A DNA stretch of 64,000 nt from Hymenobacter piscis (lineage in GTDB: Bacteria; Bacteroidota; Bacteroidia; Cytophagales; Hymenobacteraceae): positions 310,001 through 374,000 of the forward strand of contig NZ_JAHHZN010000003.1 in NCBI RefSeq assembly GCF_018760735.1. The letters are read 5' to 3'. Position numbers and translations under genes: made by a program. Position 1 is the first letter of the stretch; the number at the start of each line of letters is the position of its first letter. This document shows positions 1 to 9,056 of this stretch, in pieces. The notes under the pieces were generated by a model that made no database searches, was not told where the DNA came from, and saw only the letters and a list, made by a program, of their open reading frames with translations.

Positions 1-620
1 GCCGGAGCCGGATCCGGTTTCAGCAAACGAAACAGCAACACGAGGGGCAGGCTCAGCAGGTAGATCGGTCGGATGTAGATGGTGCCCGCTAGTACGATAC
101 CTCCCAGGAGCAGCCGACCTAGGTGCCGCCCTCCCAGCAGTAGTTCTGTTCCACTCAGCAAAAACAAAAGGGCCGGAAAATCGGAGAGTATAAACCCAAA
201 ATGGTCGCGCCAGAATAAAAAACCCAGCCCGATGAACGCCAGTCGCCGCCCCAGCGGCACCACCCGGCCGGTGGCAACCTGCCAGAAGCGCGGCCCCGCC
301 ACTCCAAACAGTGCCGCCGCCACCAGGGCTCCTTCTGACTTGATCAGAGCCATTCCGTGGTTAGTTAGTAGGGTCCGCTCCAGAAAAACCAACGGCACAT
401 TGAGCAGGGGCAGCAAATAACCACGCAGTTGAGTCGTCAGCTGATAGAGCGAGAAATTTCCCCCGGCCTCCAGATTGCGAGCCAAGCCCCAGTATTGCTT
501 GGCATCGTAGTAAAGTTCGTGGTGCCGGAACAGCATCAGGTATGCCTCAAATAACACCAGCGCGGCCACAAAACCCGCTTCGTTCGGATACCTGCTTACT
601 TTCCGTCCTAAATCACGCAT
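1..620 (-). CDS. Multi-pass membrane protein, probable GT-C-type glycosyltransferase (3' part beyond window)
   Basis: An open frame runs from the ATG at 620 to the window edge, giving about 206 visible residues and no stop. The product is strongly hydrophobic, with a first membrane segment at about residues 17-33, then a loop containing YYDAKQYWGLARN, then several more membrane segments. An acidic DAxxY-type loop after the first helix is known from GT-C glycosyltransferases that use lipid-linked sugars, so a mannosyltransferase-like role in the cell envelope is inferred. The C-terminal half is missing, so the family cannot be fixed. Its base composition is slightly less GC-rich than its neighbours. 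It diverges from the yihY-like gene and has a TATCTTTG box about 70 bp upstream. Confidence 0.6.
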   Translation of the reverse strand, partial: MRDLGRKVSRYPNEAGFVAALVLFEAYLMLFRHHELYYDAKQYWGLARNLEAGGNFSLYQLTTQLRGYLLPLLNVPLVFLERTLLTNHGMALIKSEGALVAAALFGVAGPRFWQVATGRVVPLGRRLAFIGLGFLFWRDHFGFILSDFPALLFLLSGTELLLGGRHLGRLLLGGIVLAGTIYIRPIYLLSLPLVLLFRLLKPDPAP

Positions 621-690
621 TCCATTACTGCTGTTACCAAACCACCTGGTCTTTAAATAGGGGCTGCCGAGGTGCAGTGAGCTGAATTGG

Positions 691-698
691 CAAAGATA
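691..698 (-). promoter_or_regulatory. Bacteroidota -7 box (TATCTTTG) for the leftward membrane-protein gene
   Basis: The minus strand reads TATCTTTG, an exact match to the TAnnTTTG -7 consensus of Bacteroidota sigma factors. It lies about 70 bp upstream of the ATG at 620. No clear TTG -33 box is visible at the usual distance, so this rests on the -7 box alone. Confidence 0.5.
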
Positions 699-810
699 CG
701 AGCCAGATGCGGCCGGCCTCGCTGAACCCTGAGGCTGGCGGTAGACTGGCCCGTATCTTCGCCCAGCTCTGGTCGCCTGCCCAGGCTGCTTTCCGCTTCT
801 GGTTTTGTTC

Positions 811-1758
811 ATGACTCCCTCCGTTTCGTTGCGCCACGCCCGCCATCTTTTCTACGTTTTCAGGTTGCTGCTGCGCCGGGCGGCCCGCGAGTTCGGGGCC
901 AACGACCCGCTGCGGCTGGGGGCCGCCACGGCTTTTTTCACCACGTTTGCCCTGCCTCCCATCGTCATTATCCTGATTCAGGCGCTGGGCTACCTGTATT
1001 CGGCCTCGCAGGTACGGCTGCTGCTGCTCACCAAACTCTCCCACCTGCTGGGCTCTCCGGCCGCCGGCCTCGTCGAGCAGATTCTGCGCAACGTAACCGA
1101 TGTGGAGCGCAGCCGACTGGTGTCGTGGCTGGGATTTGGGTTTCTGCTGTTCATTGCCACCACCTTGTTCGGCGTGATTCAACATTCCCTCAACCAGCTC
1201 TGGCAGGTGCGGGTGCGGCCCAGTACCGGCCACTTCCAGACGGTGCTCAAGGAGCGGGCCCGCTCCCTGGGCCTGCTGCTGGCCACCGGGTTGCTGTCGC
1301 TGCTGGCCTTCCTCTCCGATGCGGCATTGGGCTTCGTAGCCCACTACACGGGGTTGCTCGATGCCACGTTCAGTTCCTTGGTGTTGGAAGTGGGCAACCA
1401 GGTGTTTTCCCTGCTTATTCTCACGGGCTGGTGCGGGGTCACGTTCCGCAACCTGAGCAGCGCCAAAGTGCCCCGCAAGGCCGTCTGGCCAGGGGCGCTG
1501 CTGACGGCCGTGCTCATCAGCCTGGGTAAGAACGCGCTGAGCCTGCTGCTGGTCCCGCGCAACCTGGGCCCCATCTACGGGCCGGCCTCCAGCATCGTGC
1601 TGGTGCTGCTGTTCGTGTTCTACTCGGCCATGATTTTCTACTTCGGAGCTTGCTTCACCAAAGCCTACGCCCACCACGTCGGCCTCGACATCCGCCCCAA
1701 AAAATCCGCCGTGCGCTACAAGCTGGTCGATGTGGTGGAGCAGGAAGAAACGGTGTGA
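811..1758 (+). CDS. YihY/BrkB family (UPF0761) inner-membrane protein
   Basis: The 315-residue product has about six hydrophobic segments and matches the YihY/BrkB family. Family hallmarks seen are an early FGANDPLRLGAATAFFTTFALPP segment spread over residues 28-51, the LNQLWQV motif in the central loop, and a GPIYGPASSIVLVLLF stretch before the last membrane helix. The family's molecular role is not settled; older tRNA-processing and virulence labels are unreliable. The ATG at 811 is preferred over an upstream in-frame TTG at 805. A TATCTTCG box at 754-761 (one mismatch to TAnnTTTG) may drive it. It is followed by a GTGAG micro-repeat and a palindromic element. Confidence 0.85.
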   Translation: MTPSVSLRHARHLFYVFRLLLRRAAREFGANDPLRLGAATAFFTTFALPPIVIILIQALGYLYSASQVRLLLLTKLSHLLGSPAAGLVEQILRNVTDVERSRLVSWLGFGFLLFIATTLFGVIQHSLNQLWQVRVRPSTGHFQTVLKERARSLGLLLATGLLSLLAFLSDAALGFVAHYTGLLDATFSSLVLEVGNQVFSLLILTGWCGVTFRNLSSAKVPRKAVWPGALLTAVLISLGKNALSLLLVPRNLGPIYGPASSIVLVLLFVFYSAMIFYFGACFTKAYAHHVGLDIRPKKSAVRYKLVDVVEQEETV

Positions 1759-1783
1759 GGTGAGGAGGTGAGAAGGTGAGAAA
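1754..1783 (+). repeat. GTGAG-type micro-repeat at gene end
   Basis: Directly overlapping the stop codon of the YihY-family gene, short words of the type GTGAGG/GTGAGAAG are repeated about five times. Similar words occur at 37690-37708, in 42397-42425 and at 47920-47938, always in gaps beside genes. No coding function is seen. Confidence 0.55.
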
Positions 1784-1786
1784 AGG

Positions 1787-1898
1787 AACGTCATTCTGAG
1801 CGTAGCCGGAGGCGTAGTCGAAGAATCTTGCGGGCTGATGTTGTAGCACCAAGCCAAGGAAGCGGTGGCGATTCTTCGGCTACGCTCAGAATGACGTT
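1787..1898. repeat. Palindromic intergenic element, subfamily A (copy 1)
   Basis: The outer arms read AACGTCATTCTGAGCGTAGC on the left and its inverse on the right, ending at 1898. The left arm carries an extra 12-base segment (GAGGCGTAGTCG) before AAGAATC. The loop contains GGGCTGATGTTGTAGCACC, related to the loops of copies at 19450, 32796 and 47951. It lies between two rightward genes. Confidence 0.85.
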
Positions 1899-1940
1899 TT
1901 CCCTTCTAATCTTTCTCTGCGCCGCCCTCCCGCAAAGCGT

Positions 1941-1948
1941 TACCTTTG
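1941..1948 (+). promoter_or_regulatory. TACCTTTG -7 box for the DEAD-box helicase
   Basis: TACCTTTG matches TAnnTTTG exactly and sits 18 bp before the ATG at 1967. It is the right half of a small inverted repeat, CCGCAAAG-N6-CTTTGCGG (1930-1951), so a hairpin or operator could overlap the start site. A -33 TTG is not evident. Confidence 0.55.
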
Positions 1949-1966
1949 CGGATTGAACCTGCGTTT

Positions 1967-3367
1967 ATGACTCCGACGACCCCGACTGCCACTTTCGCCG
2001 ACCTCGGCCTCGCCCCCGAACTGCTCCAGGCCCTGGAAGAGCTCCAGTTTCCGGCTCCCACTCCCGTACAGGAGCAGGTGGTGCCCATGGCCCTGGCCGG
2101 CCAGGACGTGGCCGGGCAGGCCCCCACCGGCTCGGGCAAAACCGCCGCCTACGGCCTCTCGGTGCTGCAACTGCTTGATTTGAAACAGGACGCCGTGCAG
2201 GTGATTGTGCTGGTGCCGGCCCGCGAGCTGGCCCTGCAGGTGCGCGACGCGCTCAAGAAGCTGGGTAAGTACTTGCCCAATCTGCGGGTGGCGGCCTTCT
2301 ACGGAGGCCACGCCTTCCGCGAGGAAACCGCCTCCCTGACCCAGGCCCCGCACGTGGTGGTGGCCACCCCCGGCCGCCTGCTCGACCACTTCGAGCGGCG
2401 CAGCATCATCCCCAACCACCTCAAAACCCTGATTCTCGATGAGGCCGACAAGCTCCTGGAGCTGGGCTTTCAGGATGAGCTGGTGGAGATTGTCAAGCGC
2501 CTGCCCCGCCGCCGCCAGACCCTGCTGTTCTCAGCCACGATGTCGGACAAAGTGGTGGAACTCATCCGCAAGAACCTGACCCGCCCCCGGGTGGTGAATG
2601 CCGGCGGCGACACCGATGAGCTGCCCGAGGGCCTGACCCTGCTCGGCCACGTCGGCCCCATCGAGAAAAAGCCCGCCGCCCTGCTCCACATCCTGCAGCA
2701 GCCCGAAACCGGCCGCGCCCTCATCTTCTGCAACACCCGCGACCGGTGCATGGAGCTGACCCGCTTCCTGGTGGGCCGGGGCATGGCAGCCGAGGTGCTT
2801 CACGGCAAAATGCCCCAGCCCGAGCGCGACAAAGCCCTGCTCAAGCTACGCAACGGCTCCAGCCAGGTGCTGGTGGCCACCGACGTGGCCGCCCGCGGCA
2901 TCGACGTGACCCAGCTCGATACGGTAGTGCAGTACGATGCCCCCGACAAAGCCGACGGCTTCCAGCACCGGGCCGGCCGCACCGCCCGGGCCGGGGCCGA
3001 GGGCACGGCTCACATTCTGGCTACCGAAAAGGAAAAAGCCCACGTGCAGAAGTGGCCCGTGGCCGAATCCATTCAGTGGAAGCCCCTGCACGCGCCCAAA
3101 CTGCCGCCGGCCGCCCCCAAAGCCCCCCGCCCCGAGAACGTGACCCTGCACGTTTCGGCCGGCAAGAAAGACAAAGTGAGTGCCCACGATTTGGTGGGGG
3201 CCTTCGTGAACGTGGGCGGCGTATCCCGCGACGAAGTAGGCCACATTGAGGTCTTCGACTACTACAGCTACGTGGCCGTCCCCCGCGACCAGGCCCAGGA
3301 GGTGGCCGACCGTCTCGCCGGAGCCAAGGTAAAGGGCCGCAAAGTGCGCGTGTCCATCGTGGCCTAG
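1967..3367 (+). CDS. dbpA: DEAD-box ATP-dependent RNA helicase, DbpA-like
   Basis: This 466-residue protein carries every superfamily-2 helicase motif in order: a Q-motif region (FADLGL...PTPVQ), motif I APTGSGKT at 52-59, PARELA, TPGRLLDHF, DEAD at 158-161, SAT, LIFCNTR, VATDVAARGID and HRAGRTARAG. The last 75 residues form a small RRM-like domain of the DbpA C-terminal type (VGAFVNVGGVSRDEVGHIEV). In known DbpA this domain binds 23S rRNA hairpin 92, so a role in 50S ribosome assembly is inferred. The ATG at 1967 is preferred to a non-ATG start at 1946 because it follows the -7 box. A strong terminator follows the stop. Confidence 0.9.
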   Translation: MTPTTPTATFADLGLAPELLQALEELQFPAPTPVQEQVVPMALAGQDVAGQAPTGSGKTAAYGLSVLQLLDLKQDAVQVIVLVPARELALQVRDALKKLGKYLPNLRVAAFYGGHAFREETASLTQAPHVVVATPGRLLDHFERRSIIPNHLKTLILDEADKLLELGFQDELVEIVKRLPRRRQTLLFSATMSDKVVELIRKNLTRPRVVNAGGDTDELPEGLTLLGHVGPIEKKPAALLHILQQPETGRALIFCNTRDRCMELTRFLVGRGMAAEVLHGKMPQPERDKALLKLRNGSSQVLVATDVAARGIDVTQLDTVVQYDAPDKADGFQHRAGRTARAGAEGTAHILATEKEKAHVQKWPVAESIQWKPLHAPKLPPAAPKAPRPENVTLHVSAGKKDKVSAHDLVGAFVNVGGVSRDEVGHIEVFDYYSYVAVPRDQAQEVADRLAGAKVKGRKVRVSIVA

Positions 3368-3398
3368 GTCGGCTGCTTGCGGCTTATTGAACTATCAG

Positions 3399-3430
3399 GC
3401 CCGGTTACCTTAACGGTGACCGGGCTTTTT
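3399..3430 (+). terminator. Intrinsic terminator after the DEAD-box helicase
   Basis: An 11-bp stem (GCCCGGTTACC pairing with GGTGACCGGGC, one G-T pair) with a 5-base loop is followed by five T residues, 32 bp after the helicase stop. Confidence 0.9.
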
Positions 3431-3881
3431 CAGGCCGGATGCGTGGGGTGAGTACCCACTCGTCGGCAGGGGTAGATCTGAATTTATTTTGCGGGTCCGG
3501 CCCGTTTATTTCGTTGTTTCTTATGTGGACGCCCCCCGGGGCGAGGGTCGTGCACATGGAATTATGCGGGCCGGAAAGGCCCGGTTTGCGTGTGCGGTAA
3601 GTGTATAAAACATCGGCAGACGGGTCAAAAAGAGGCTTTTGCCGTTTGTTTTCTGGGTGTGCAGACCGATATATTTGATTCAACGACCGCGCCTTACCAC
3701 CACACCGTCGCTTTTGGGACCTTGCCTTCGCCCAGCTTCCGGGTTGGGCCCAGCCAGCTCAGATCGGCCCTGCCCTGACGGGCTGTTACGGCAACCATTC
3801 AGTAGAATCGACTACTTTGCCTGACCGAGCCGACTTTTCTGGTCGCGCTGTCCGTCCTTTATCCTTCCCTTTACCCCCGAC
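3431..3881. other. 451-bp intergenic region without a recognisable gene
   Basis: No convincing coding sequence is seen; short frames on both strands lack family resemblance or a good start. It contains two small GC-rich hairpins, around 3529-3542 and 3566-3584, which could be attenuator-like or incidental. Near 3814 there is TACTTTG, one base short of the TAnnTTTG -7 box, about 65 bp before the sugar porter start. The region probably holds the promoter of the porter. Confidence 0.5.
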
Positions 3882-5153
3882 ATGGCCGCCCCCATTTCCG
3901 CCTCCCCCCTCCGCAGCACAGCCGCCACGCCCGGCGCGGCTACTCCCAACTACACCCCCGCCCTGGCCTCGCTCACGGTGTTGTTCTTCATGATGGGCTT
4001 CATCACCTGCCTGAACGACATTCTGATTCCTTATCTGAAGGCTATTTTCAGCCTTAGCTACACCCAGGCCAACCTGATTAACCTCTGCTTTTTCGGGGCC
4101 TATTTCGTGATGGGCATTCCGGCCGGCAAGCTGGTGCAGCGCATCGGCTATAAAGGCGGCATGCTGACCGGCTTTCTGATTGCGGCCCTCGGAGCCTTCC
4201 TGTTCTACCCCGCCGCCGACAGCCGCAGCTACGGCCTGTTTCTGGGTGCGCTGTTCGTGCTGGCAACCGGCGTGGTACTGCTGCAGGTGGCCGGCAATCC
4301 CTACGTGGCTATTCTGGGCCCGCCCCAGTCGGCTCCGGCCCGCCTCACGCTCACCCAGGCCTTTAACTCCCTGGGCACCACAGTGGCCCCGCTGCTGGGC
4401 TCGGCCCTTATCCTGAAAAACCTGCCCGACCTTGACACCGCCGCTTCGGCCGCCGCTATTGATGTAAAGGCCGTGCAGACACCTTACCTGGCCATCGGAG
4501 TAGTGCTTATCGTAATCAGCGGCCTGCTGGCCATGCTTAAACTGCCCAAGATTGCGCACGCTGAGTCGGAAAACGAAGACCTGAGCCGCCGCGCCTACCA
4601 CTACCGTCACCTGGTGTTCGGAGTGATTGGCATTTTTGCCTACGTGGGCGGCGAAGTGGCTATCGGCTCGCACATTGTGAGCTACCTCCACCTGCCCGAC
4701 GTGATGAGCCTGACGCCCAAAGTAGCCGGCGACAAAGTGGCCTACTACTGGGGCGGGGCCATGGTGGGTCGTTTCCTGGGCGCTTACCTGCTCAACAAGT
4801 TTAATCCCGGCCGCCTGCTGGCCTTCAACGCCCTGGGCGCCGTTATTCTGGTGCTGATTTCGGTGAGCACGACCGGCGAAATTGCCATGTGGAGCCTGCT
4901 GGCCGTGGGCCTGATGAACTCCATCATGTTCGCCACCATCTTCACGCTGGCCGTGGCCGGCCTGGGCCGCAACACCGAGGAAGCCTCGGGCCTGCTCAAT
5001 GTAGGCATTGTAGGCGGGGCTCTTATCCCGCTGCTTTTTGGCCTGGTTGCCGACGCCAGTTCCCTGCGCTGGGCCTTCGTGCTGCCGGTGCTCTGCTACG
5101 CCTACATCATGTGGTACGGCCTGAAGGGCCACCGCCCCGCCACTACGGCGTAA
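3882..5153 (+). CDS. FHS-family sugar:H+ symporter (GluP/FucP type MFS)
   Basis: This 423-residue protein has about 12 predicted membrane segments and the family pattern of glucose/galactose porters. An early NDILIPYLK motif comes after helix 1, then FFGAYFVMGIPAGKL and VLLQVAGNPYVAILGP around residues 130-150. FucP/GluP proteins bring hexoses across the inner membrane with protons. The gene sits directly upstream of two GH30 genes and a GH5 gene on the same strand, so uptake of glucose released by those enzymes is the likely job. A second FHS porter is encoded at 29296. A terminator separates it from the GH30 gene. Confidence 0.88.
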   Translation: MAAPISASPLRSTAATPGAATPNYTPALASLTVLFFMMGFITCLNDILIPYLKAIFSLSYTQANLINLCFFGAYFVMGIPAGKLVQRIGYKGGMLTGFLIAALGAFLFYPAADSRSYGLFLGALFVLATGVVLLQVAGNPYVAILGPPQSAPARLTLTQAFNSLGTTVAPLLGSALILKNLPDLDTAASAAAIDVKAVQTPYLAIGVVLIVISGLLAMLKLPKIAHAESENEDLSRRAYHYRHLVFGVIGIFAYVGGEVAIGSHIVSYLHLPDVMSLTPKVAGDKVAYYWGGAMVGRFLGAYLLNKFNPGRLLAFNALGAVILVLISVSTTGEIAMWSLLAVGLMNSIMFATIFTLAVAGLGRNTEEASGLLNVGIVGGALIPLLFGLVADASSLRWAFVLPVLCYAYIMWYGLKGHRPATTA

Positions 5154-5156
5154 TTC

Positions 5157-5186
5157 CCGGCGGCTGCGGCCGCCGGATCCTTTTTT
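5157..5186 (+). terminator. Intrinsic terminator after the sugar porter
   Basis: A perfect 8-bp GC stem (CCGGCGGC / GCCGCCGG) with a TGCG loop is followed by ATCC and six T residues. It begins four bases past the stop codon, making the porter and the GH block separate transcription units unless readthrough occurs. Confidence 0.85.
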
Positions 5187-5261
5187 AGAACCCCGATTTC
5201 TGGTCCACTTGCGCCCAATTGTTTGGGTGACCGGCTACTGCCTTGTCCTTTCCGTCCGTCC

Positions 5262-6695
5262 ATGCCCGTTTCCACCCGCATCTTCCGGCCTCTGGCCCTG
5301 CTCCTGACGCTCGGTTGGAGCGCGGGCTGCCAGCGCCCCCCGGCGGAGCAGGCCGGTGAGGCAGTTGTGCAGTTCTGGCTCACCACTCCCGATCAATCGG
5401 TGCTGTTTCAGGCTCAGCCCGCCCCGGACTGGGCCACGGCCCGCCCTGACGCCGCCGCCGACGGGCCGGTGCTGACCATAGACGACCAGACCACCTACCA
5501 GACCATGGACGGGTTCGGGTACACCCTGACAGGAGGCAGCGCCGAACTGCTGCACGCCATGAGTCCGCCCGCCCGGGCGGCGCTGCTACGGGAGCTGTTC
5601 AGCCCCGAGGGCGCGGGCATCGGGGTGAGCTACCTGCGCCTGAGCCTGGGGGCCTCCGACCTCGACGCGGCCGTGTTCAGCTACGATGACCTGCCCGCCG
5701 GCCAGACCGACCCCAGCCTCGCCCGCTTCAGCCTCGCTCCCGACCGCGTGCACCTGCTGCCGGTGCTGCGGGAAATTCTGGCCATCAACCCCGACATTAA
5801 GCTGCTGGCCTCGCCCTGGTCGCCGCCGGCCTGGATGAAGACCAACGGCAGTTCCAAGGGCGGCTCGCTCCGGCCCGAGTTCTACTCAGCCTACGCGCAG
5901 TATTTTGTGAAGTACGTGCAGCAGATGCGGGCCGAGGGCGTGCGCATTGAAGCCGTGACGGTCCAGAACGAGCCCCTGCACCCCGGCAACAACCCCAGCC
6001 TGCTCATGCCGGCCGAACAGCAGGCCGAGTTCGTGAAAAACCACCTCGGCCCCGCGTTCGAAAAGGCGAAGCTCGACACCAAGATCATCCTCTACGACCA
6101 CAACGCCGACCGGCCCGATTACCCGCTGAGCATCCTGCGCGACCCCGCCGCGCGGCGGTACGTGGCGGGCACCGCCTTCCACCTCTACGCCGGCCCCATC
6201 GAGGCCCTGAGCCAGGTCCACGACGCTTTTCCCGACAAGCACATCTACTTTACCGAGCAGTGGGTGGGTTCGAAGAGTGACTTTGCCGAGAACCTGCCCT
6301 GGCACGTGCGTACCCTGCTCATCGGGGCCAGCCGCAACTGGGCGCGCACGGTGCTGGAGTGGAACCTGGCCGCCGACCCCGGGCAGAACCCGCACACGCC
6401 CGGCGGCTGCACCGAATGCCGCGGTGCCCTCACCCTCGACGGCAACTCCGTGACCCGCGAAGACGCCTATTATATCATTGCCCACGCCAGCAAATTTGTG
6501 CGGCCCGGCTCGGTACGCATTGCTTCCACGGCCTCGGCCACGTTGCCCAACGTGGCCTTCCGCACGCCCCAGGGCCGGCGGGTGGTTATCGTGCAAAATA
6601 ACTCACCCAGCTTCCAGTCATTCCGGCTTCGGTACCAGGACCGGTGGCTGCCCTGCTCCCTGCCGGCGGGGGCCGCGGCCACCTACGTATGGTAG
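5262..6695 (+). CDS. Lipoprotein glycoside hydrolase family 30
   Basis: The ATG at 5262 gives a 477-residue protein starting with a lipoprotein signal (lipobox WSAGC near residue 23). A (beta/alpha)8 GH30 domain follows, with DGFGYTLTGGSAELL near the N-terminus, SPWSPPAWMKTN in the middle, an acid/base Glu at 237 in VQNEPLHP and a nucleophile Glu at 332 in FTEQWVG. GH30 enzymes are retaining and include glucosylceramidases and endo-beta-1,6-glucanases. Together with the GH5, second GH30 and GH3 neighbours, a beta-glucan substrate (perhaps beta-1,6-linked) is inferred. The lipid anchor suggests it sits on a membrane surface. An upstream in-frame start would spoil the signal peptide, so it was rejected. 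Confidence 0.88.
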   Translation: MPVSTRIFRPLALLLTLGWSAGCQRPPAEQAGEAVVQFWLTTPDQSVLFQAQPAPDWATARPDAAADGPVLTIDDQTTYQTMDGFGYTLTGGSAELLHAMSPPARAALLRELFSPEGAGIGVSYLRLSLGASDLDAAVFSYDDLPAGQTDPSLARFSLAPDRVHLLPVLREILAINPDIKLLASPWSPPAWMKTNGSSKGGSLRPEFYSAYAQYFVKYVQQMRAEGVRIEAVTVQNEPLHPGNNPSLLMPAEQQAEFVKNHLGPAFEKAKLDTKIILYDHNADRPDYPLSILRDPAARRYVAGTAFHLYAGPIEALSQVHDAFPDKHIYFTEQWVGSKSDFAENLPWHVRTLLIGASRNWARTVLEWNLAADPGQNPHTPGGCTECRGALTLDGNSVTREDAYYIIAHASKFVRPGSVRIASTASATLPNVAFRTPQGRRVVIVQNNSPSFQSFRLRYQDRWLPCSLPAGAAATYVW

Positions 6696-6762
6696 GTCGG
6701 GCAGCGCGGCTTTACCCGATTGGCCGGACCCACTGCTTCCTCATTGCCAGCTCTTACCCGCT

Positions 6763-8907
6763 ATGAAAACTGCTACTCCTGCTTTTCTTTCCCGCCGGGC
6801 TTCGCCCTGGAGCGGGTGCCTGTGCTGGCTTTGGCTGCTACTGCTGGCCGGTTTCGGGCCAACGGCGGCCGTAGGACAGAGCTTTCTGCGCGCCAACGGG
6901 CCCAAAATTGTGAATGCCAGCGGGCAGGAAGTGGTGCTGAACGGGGTGAATCTGGGCGGCTGGCTGCTGCAGGAAGGCTACATCATTAAACCGGGCTGGC
7001 CGGGCATCGACGGCAAGCAAACCCAGGGCACGGTCAAGAAAACCCTCTACAACGCCGGGCTGACCGATGCCCAGGTCGAGGGCTTCTACCAGAGCTACCG
7101 CGACCAGTTCATCACCCGGCCCGACATCGACTACCTGGCTTCCCTGGGCTTCAACTGCCTGCGCCTGCCCCTGCACTACGACCTGTTTCTGACCCCGGCC
7201 CAGCGGGCGGTGCGCAACGGCGTGATCCGGGGTACGGTGCCGTACAATACGTATCTGACCTCGCTGCAAAGCTGGTACGACGCCGACGAGCTGTTCCGCG
7301 ACCCGGCCCGGCTGGAGGCAGTTCGGCTCATCGACAGCACCCTGACCTGGGCCGCGGCCAACAAGATGTACGTGGTGTTCGACCTGCACGCCGCCCCCGG
7401 CTCCCAGGGCACCGACGCCAACATTGCCGATGCCCTGCGCCCGCTCGACTTCTGGTACCAGCCCATCTACCAGGACCTGACCACGCGCCTGTGGACTACC
7501 CTGGCCCGGCGCTACAAGAACGACGCCCGGGTGGCCATGTACGACCTGCTCAACGAGCCCAACCACGTGCCCACCAACCAGCAGATTCATAGCGTGTTGC
7601 AGCGGCTCATCAGCGCCGTGCGGGCCGAGGGCGACAACCACCTGCTGCTGCTTGAGGGCAACGGCTACGGCAACGACTACAACTACCTGGAGCCCTCCAC
7701 CTTCCTGGACGCCCGCAACCTGGTGTATAACTCCCACCGCTACAGCGGCACGGGCTACCTGCTCGATAACGGGGTGAACTCCACCGAGCCGGGGGCCAAC
7801 AACCTGCGCTTCATTGGCAACCTGCGCAACTTCCGCACCCGCCACAACGTGCCCATCTGGGTGGGCGAAACGGGCGAAAACACCGACGCCTGGATGGGCG
7901 AGGCCGCCCGCAACCTCAACTCCGTGAGCATTGGCTGGTGCCACTGGACCTACAAGCGCTTCGAGGACCGTAACAACGCGGCCCTGCTCCACATTCCCTC
8001 GCCCTACATCGTGGACGGGCCGGGCGGCTTGCCCCAGGTGCTGGAAAATATCCGCTTCCGCCGGGGCGTGCCCAACTCCGCCGTGGGGGCGCTGGCGCCC
8101 ATCCGGAATGGTATCGTCAACTACCCCGGCGGCGGCAACTACGACGGCCTGGTGGCCCCCTACAACGGGCCGGCCGCCGGGCGGCGCTACCAGGTTACGG
8201 CCCGGCACAGCGGCAAGGTGCTGGGCATCGAGGGCGCGTCGCTCGACAACGCCGGCCGCCTCCAGCAGCAGACGCCCGCCGCCGGCGCCCTTCAGCAGCA
8301 GTGGGAGCTGCGCCTGAGCGCCGACGGGGGCTTCGTGCGTCTGGTGAACGTGAACAGCCGCCGCAACCTCGACGTGGTGGGCCCATCGGTGGAGAACGGG
8401 GTCCTGGTGCACCAATACGAGCTGCTGGATCAGGACAGCCAGTACTGGCAGGTGCTTTCCAACTTCGACGGCACTTACCGCATCGTCAACAAGTACACCC
8501 TCAAGGCCCTTGACGTGCTCGACCAGTCCACCGCCGACGGGGCGCTGGTGCAGCAGTACACCTTCGGGGGCGGCACCAATCAGCGCTGGCAGTTCACCGA
8601 CCTGGGCCCGGCCGGCGGGCCGCTGGCTACCACCAACGCCGCCGCCGAGGCACGCCTGCAGGTGTATCCCACCGTGGCCGATACCGAGCTGCACTGCTTT
8701 TACACGGCCCCCGCTGCCCAGCAACTCACGCTCAGCCTGCTCGACCTCACCGGCCGGGTGGTAGTGCGTCAGCCCGCCCAGCTGGTGCGGACCGGGGAAA
8801 ACCCGCTGACCCTGCCCGTGGCCGCGGTGCAGGCCGGCGTATACCTGCTGCGCCTCGAAACCCCCACCGGTGCGCTGCTGCGCCGCGTGGTTGTCGCCCA
8901 CCAATGA
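6763..8907 (+). CDS. Secreted GH5 glycosidase with ricin-type lectin domain and T9SS sorting domain
   Basis: The 714-residue protein starts at the ATG at 6763 with a long signal peptide ending near VGQS. The GH5 barrel spans about residues 40-440 and includes NGVNLGGWLLQEGY, an acid/base Glu at 265 in LLNEPNH and a nucleophile Glu at 369 in VGETGEN, as in exo-beta-1,3-glucanase-like GH5 members. Residues about 475-616 form a beta-trefoil carbohydrate-binding domain with repeated Q-x-W type endings. Residues 627-714 are a type A T9SS sorting domain ending in VYLLRLETPTGALLRRVVV. It is therefore likely exported through the outer membrane. It lies 67 bp after the first GH30 with no terminator, so co-transcription is likely. 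Confidence 0.9.
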   Translation: MKTATPAFLSRRASPWSGCLCWLWLLLLAGFGPTAAVGQSFLRANGPKIVNASGQEVVLNGVNLGGWLLQEGYIIKPGWPGIDGKQTQGTVKKTLYNAGLTDAQVEGFYQSYRDQFITRPDIDYLASLGFNCLRLPLHYDLFLTPAQRAVRNGVIRGTVPYNTYLTSLQSWYDADELFRDPARLEAVRLIDSTLTWAAANKMYVVFDLHAAPGSQGTDANIADALRPLDFWYQPIYQDLTTRLWTTLARRYKNDARVAMYDLLNEPNHVPTNQQIHSVLQRLISAVRAEGDNHLLLLEGNGYGNDYNYLEPSTFLDARNLVYNSHRYSGTGYLLDNGVNSTEPGANNLRFIGNLRNFRTRHNVPIWVGETGENTDAWMGEAARNLNSVSIGWCHWTYKRFEDRNNAALLHIPSPYIVDGPGGLPQVLENIRFRRGVPNSAVGALAPIRNGIVNYPGGGNYDGLVAPYNGPAAGRRYQVTARHSGKVLGIEGASLDNAGRLQQQTPAAGALQQQWELRLSADGGFVRLVNVNSRRNLDVVGPSVENGVLVHQYELLDQDSQYWQVLSNFDGTYRIVNKYTLKALDVLDQSTADGALVQQYTFGGGTNQRWQFTDLGPAGGPLATTNAAAEARLQVYPTVADTELHCFYTAPAAQQLTLSLLDLTGRVVVRQPAQLVRTGENPLTLPVAAVQAGVYLLRLETPTGALLRRVVVAHQ

Positions 8908-9056
8908 CCCAATTGGCCCCGATTTATCCCGGGGCGGGCCGCTTGATGGCGGGCCTTGGGAGTGCCATTGTCACGTTCCAGCTTGCCGCGGGCTCGCGGC
9001 CCTACTTCGTAACCTCTTCTATTTCACCCACCCCGCCTACCTATCAACTGACTAGT

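Noticed and set aside
3405..3683. 92-codon minus-strand frame after the DEAD-box helicase
   Set aside because: It overlaps the terminator, has no ribosome-binding or promoter signal and no recognisable composition of a real protein.
6838..8904. Long open frame on the minus strand opposite the GH5 gene (and similar ones at 11223-13106, 35694-37787, 44759-46681, 14858-16522)
   Set aside because: They exactly mirror real genes and result from the GC-rich third codon position. Their translations are Gly/Val/His-rich and have no family features.
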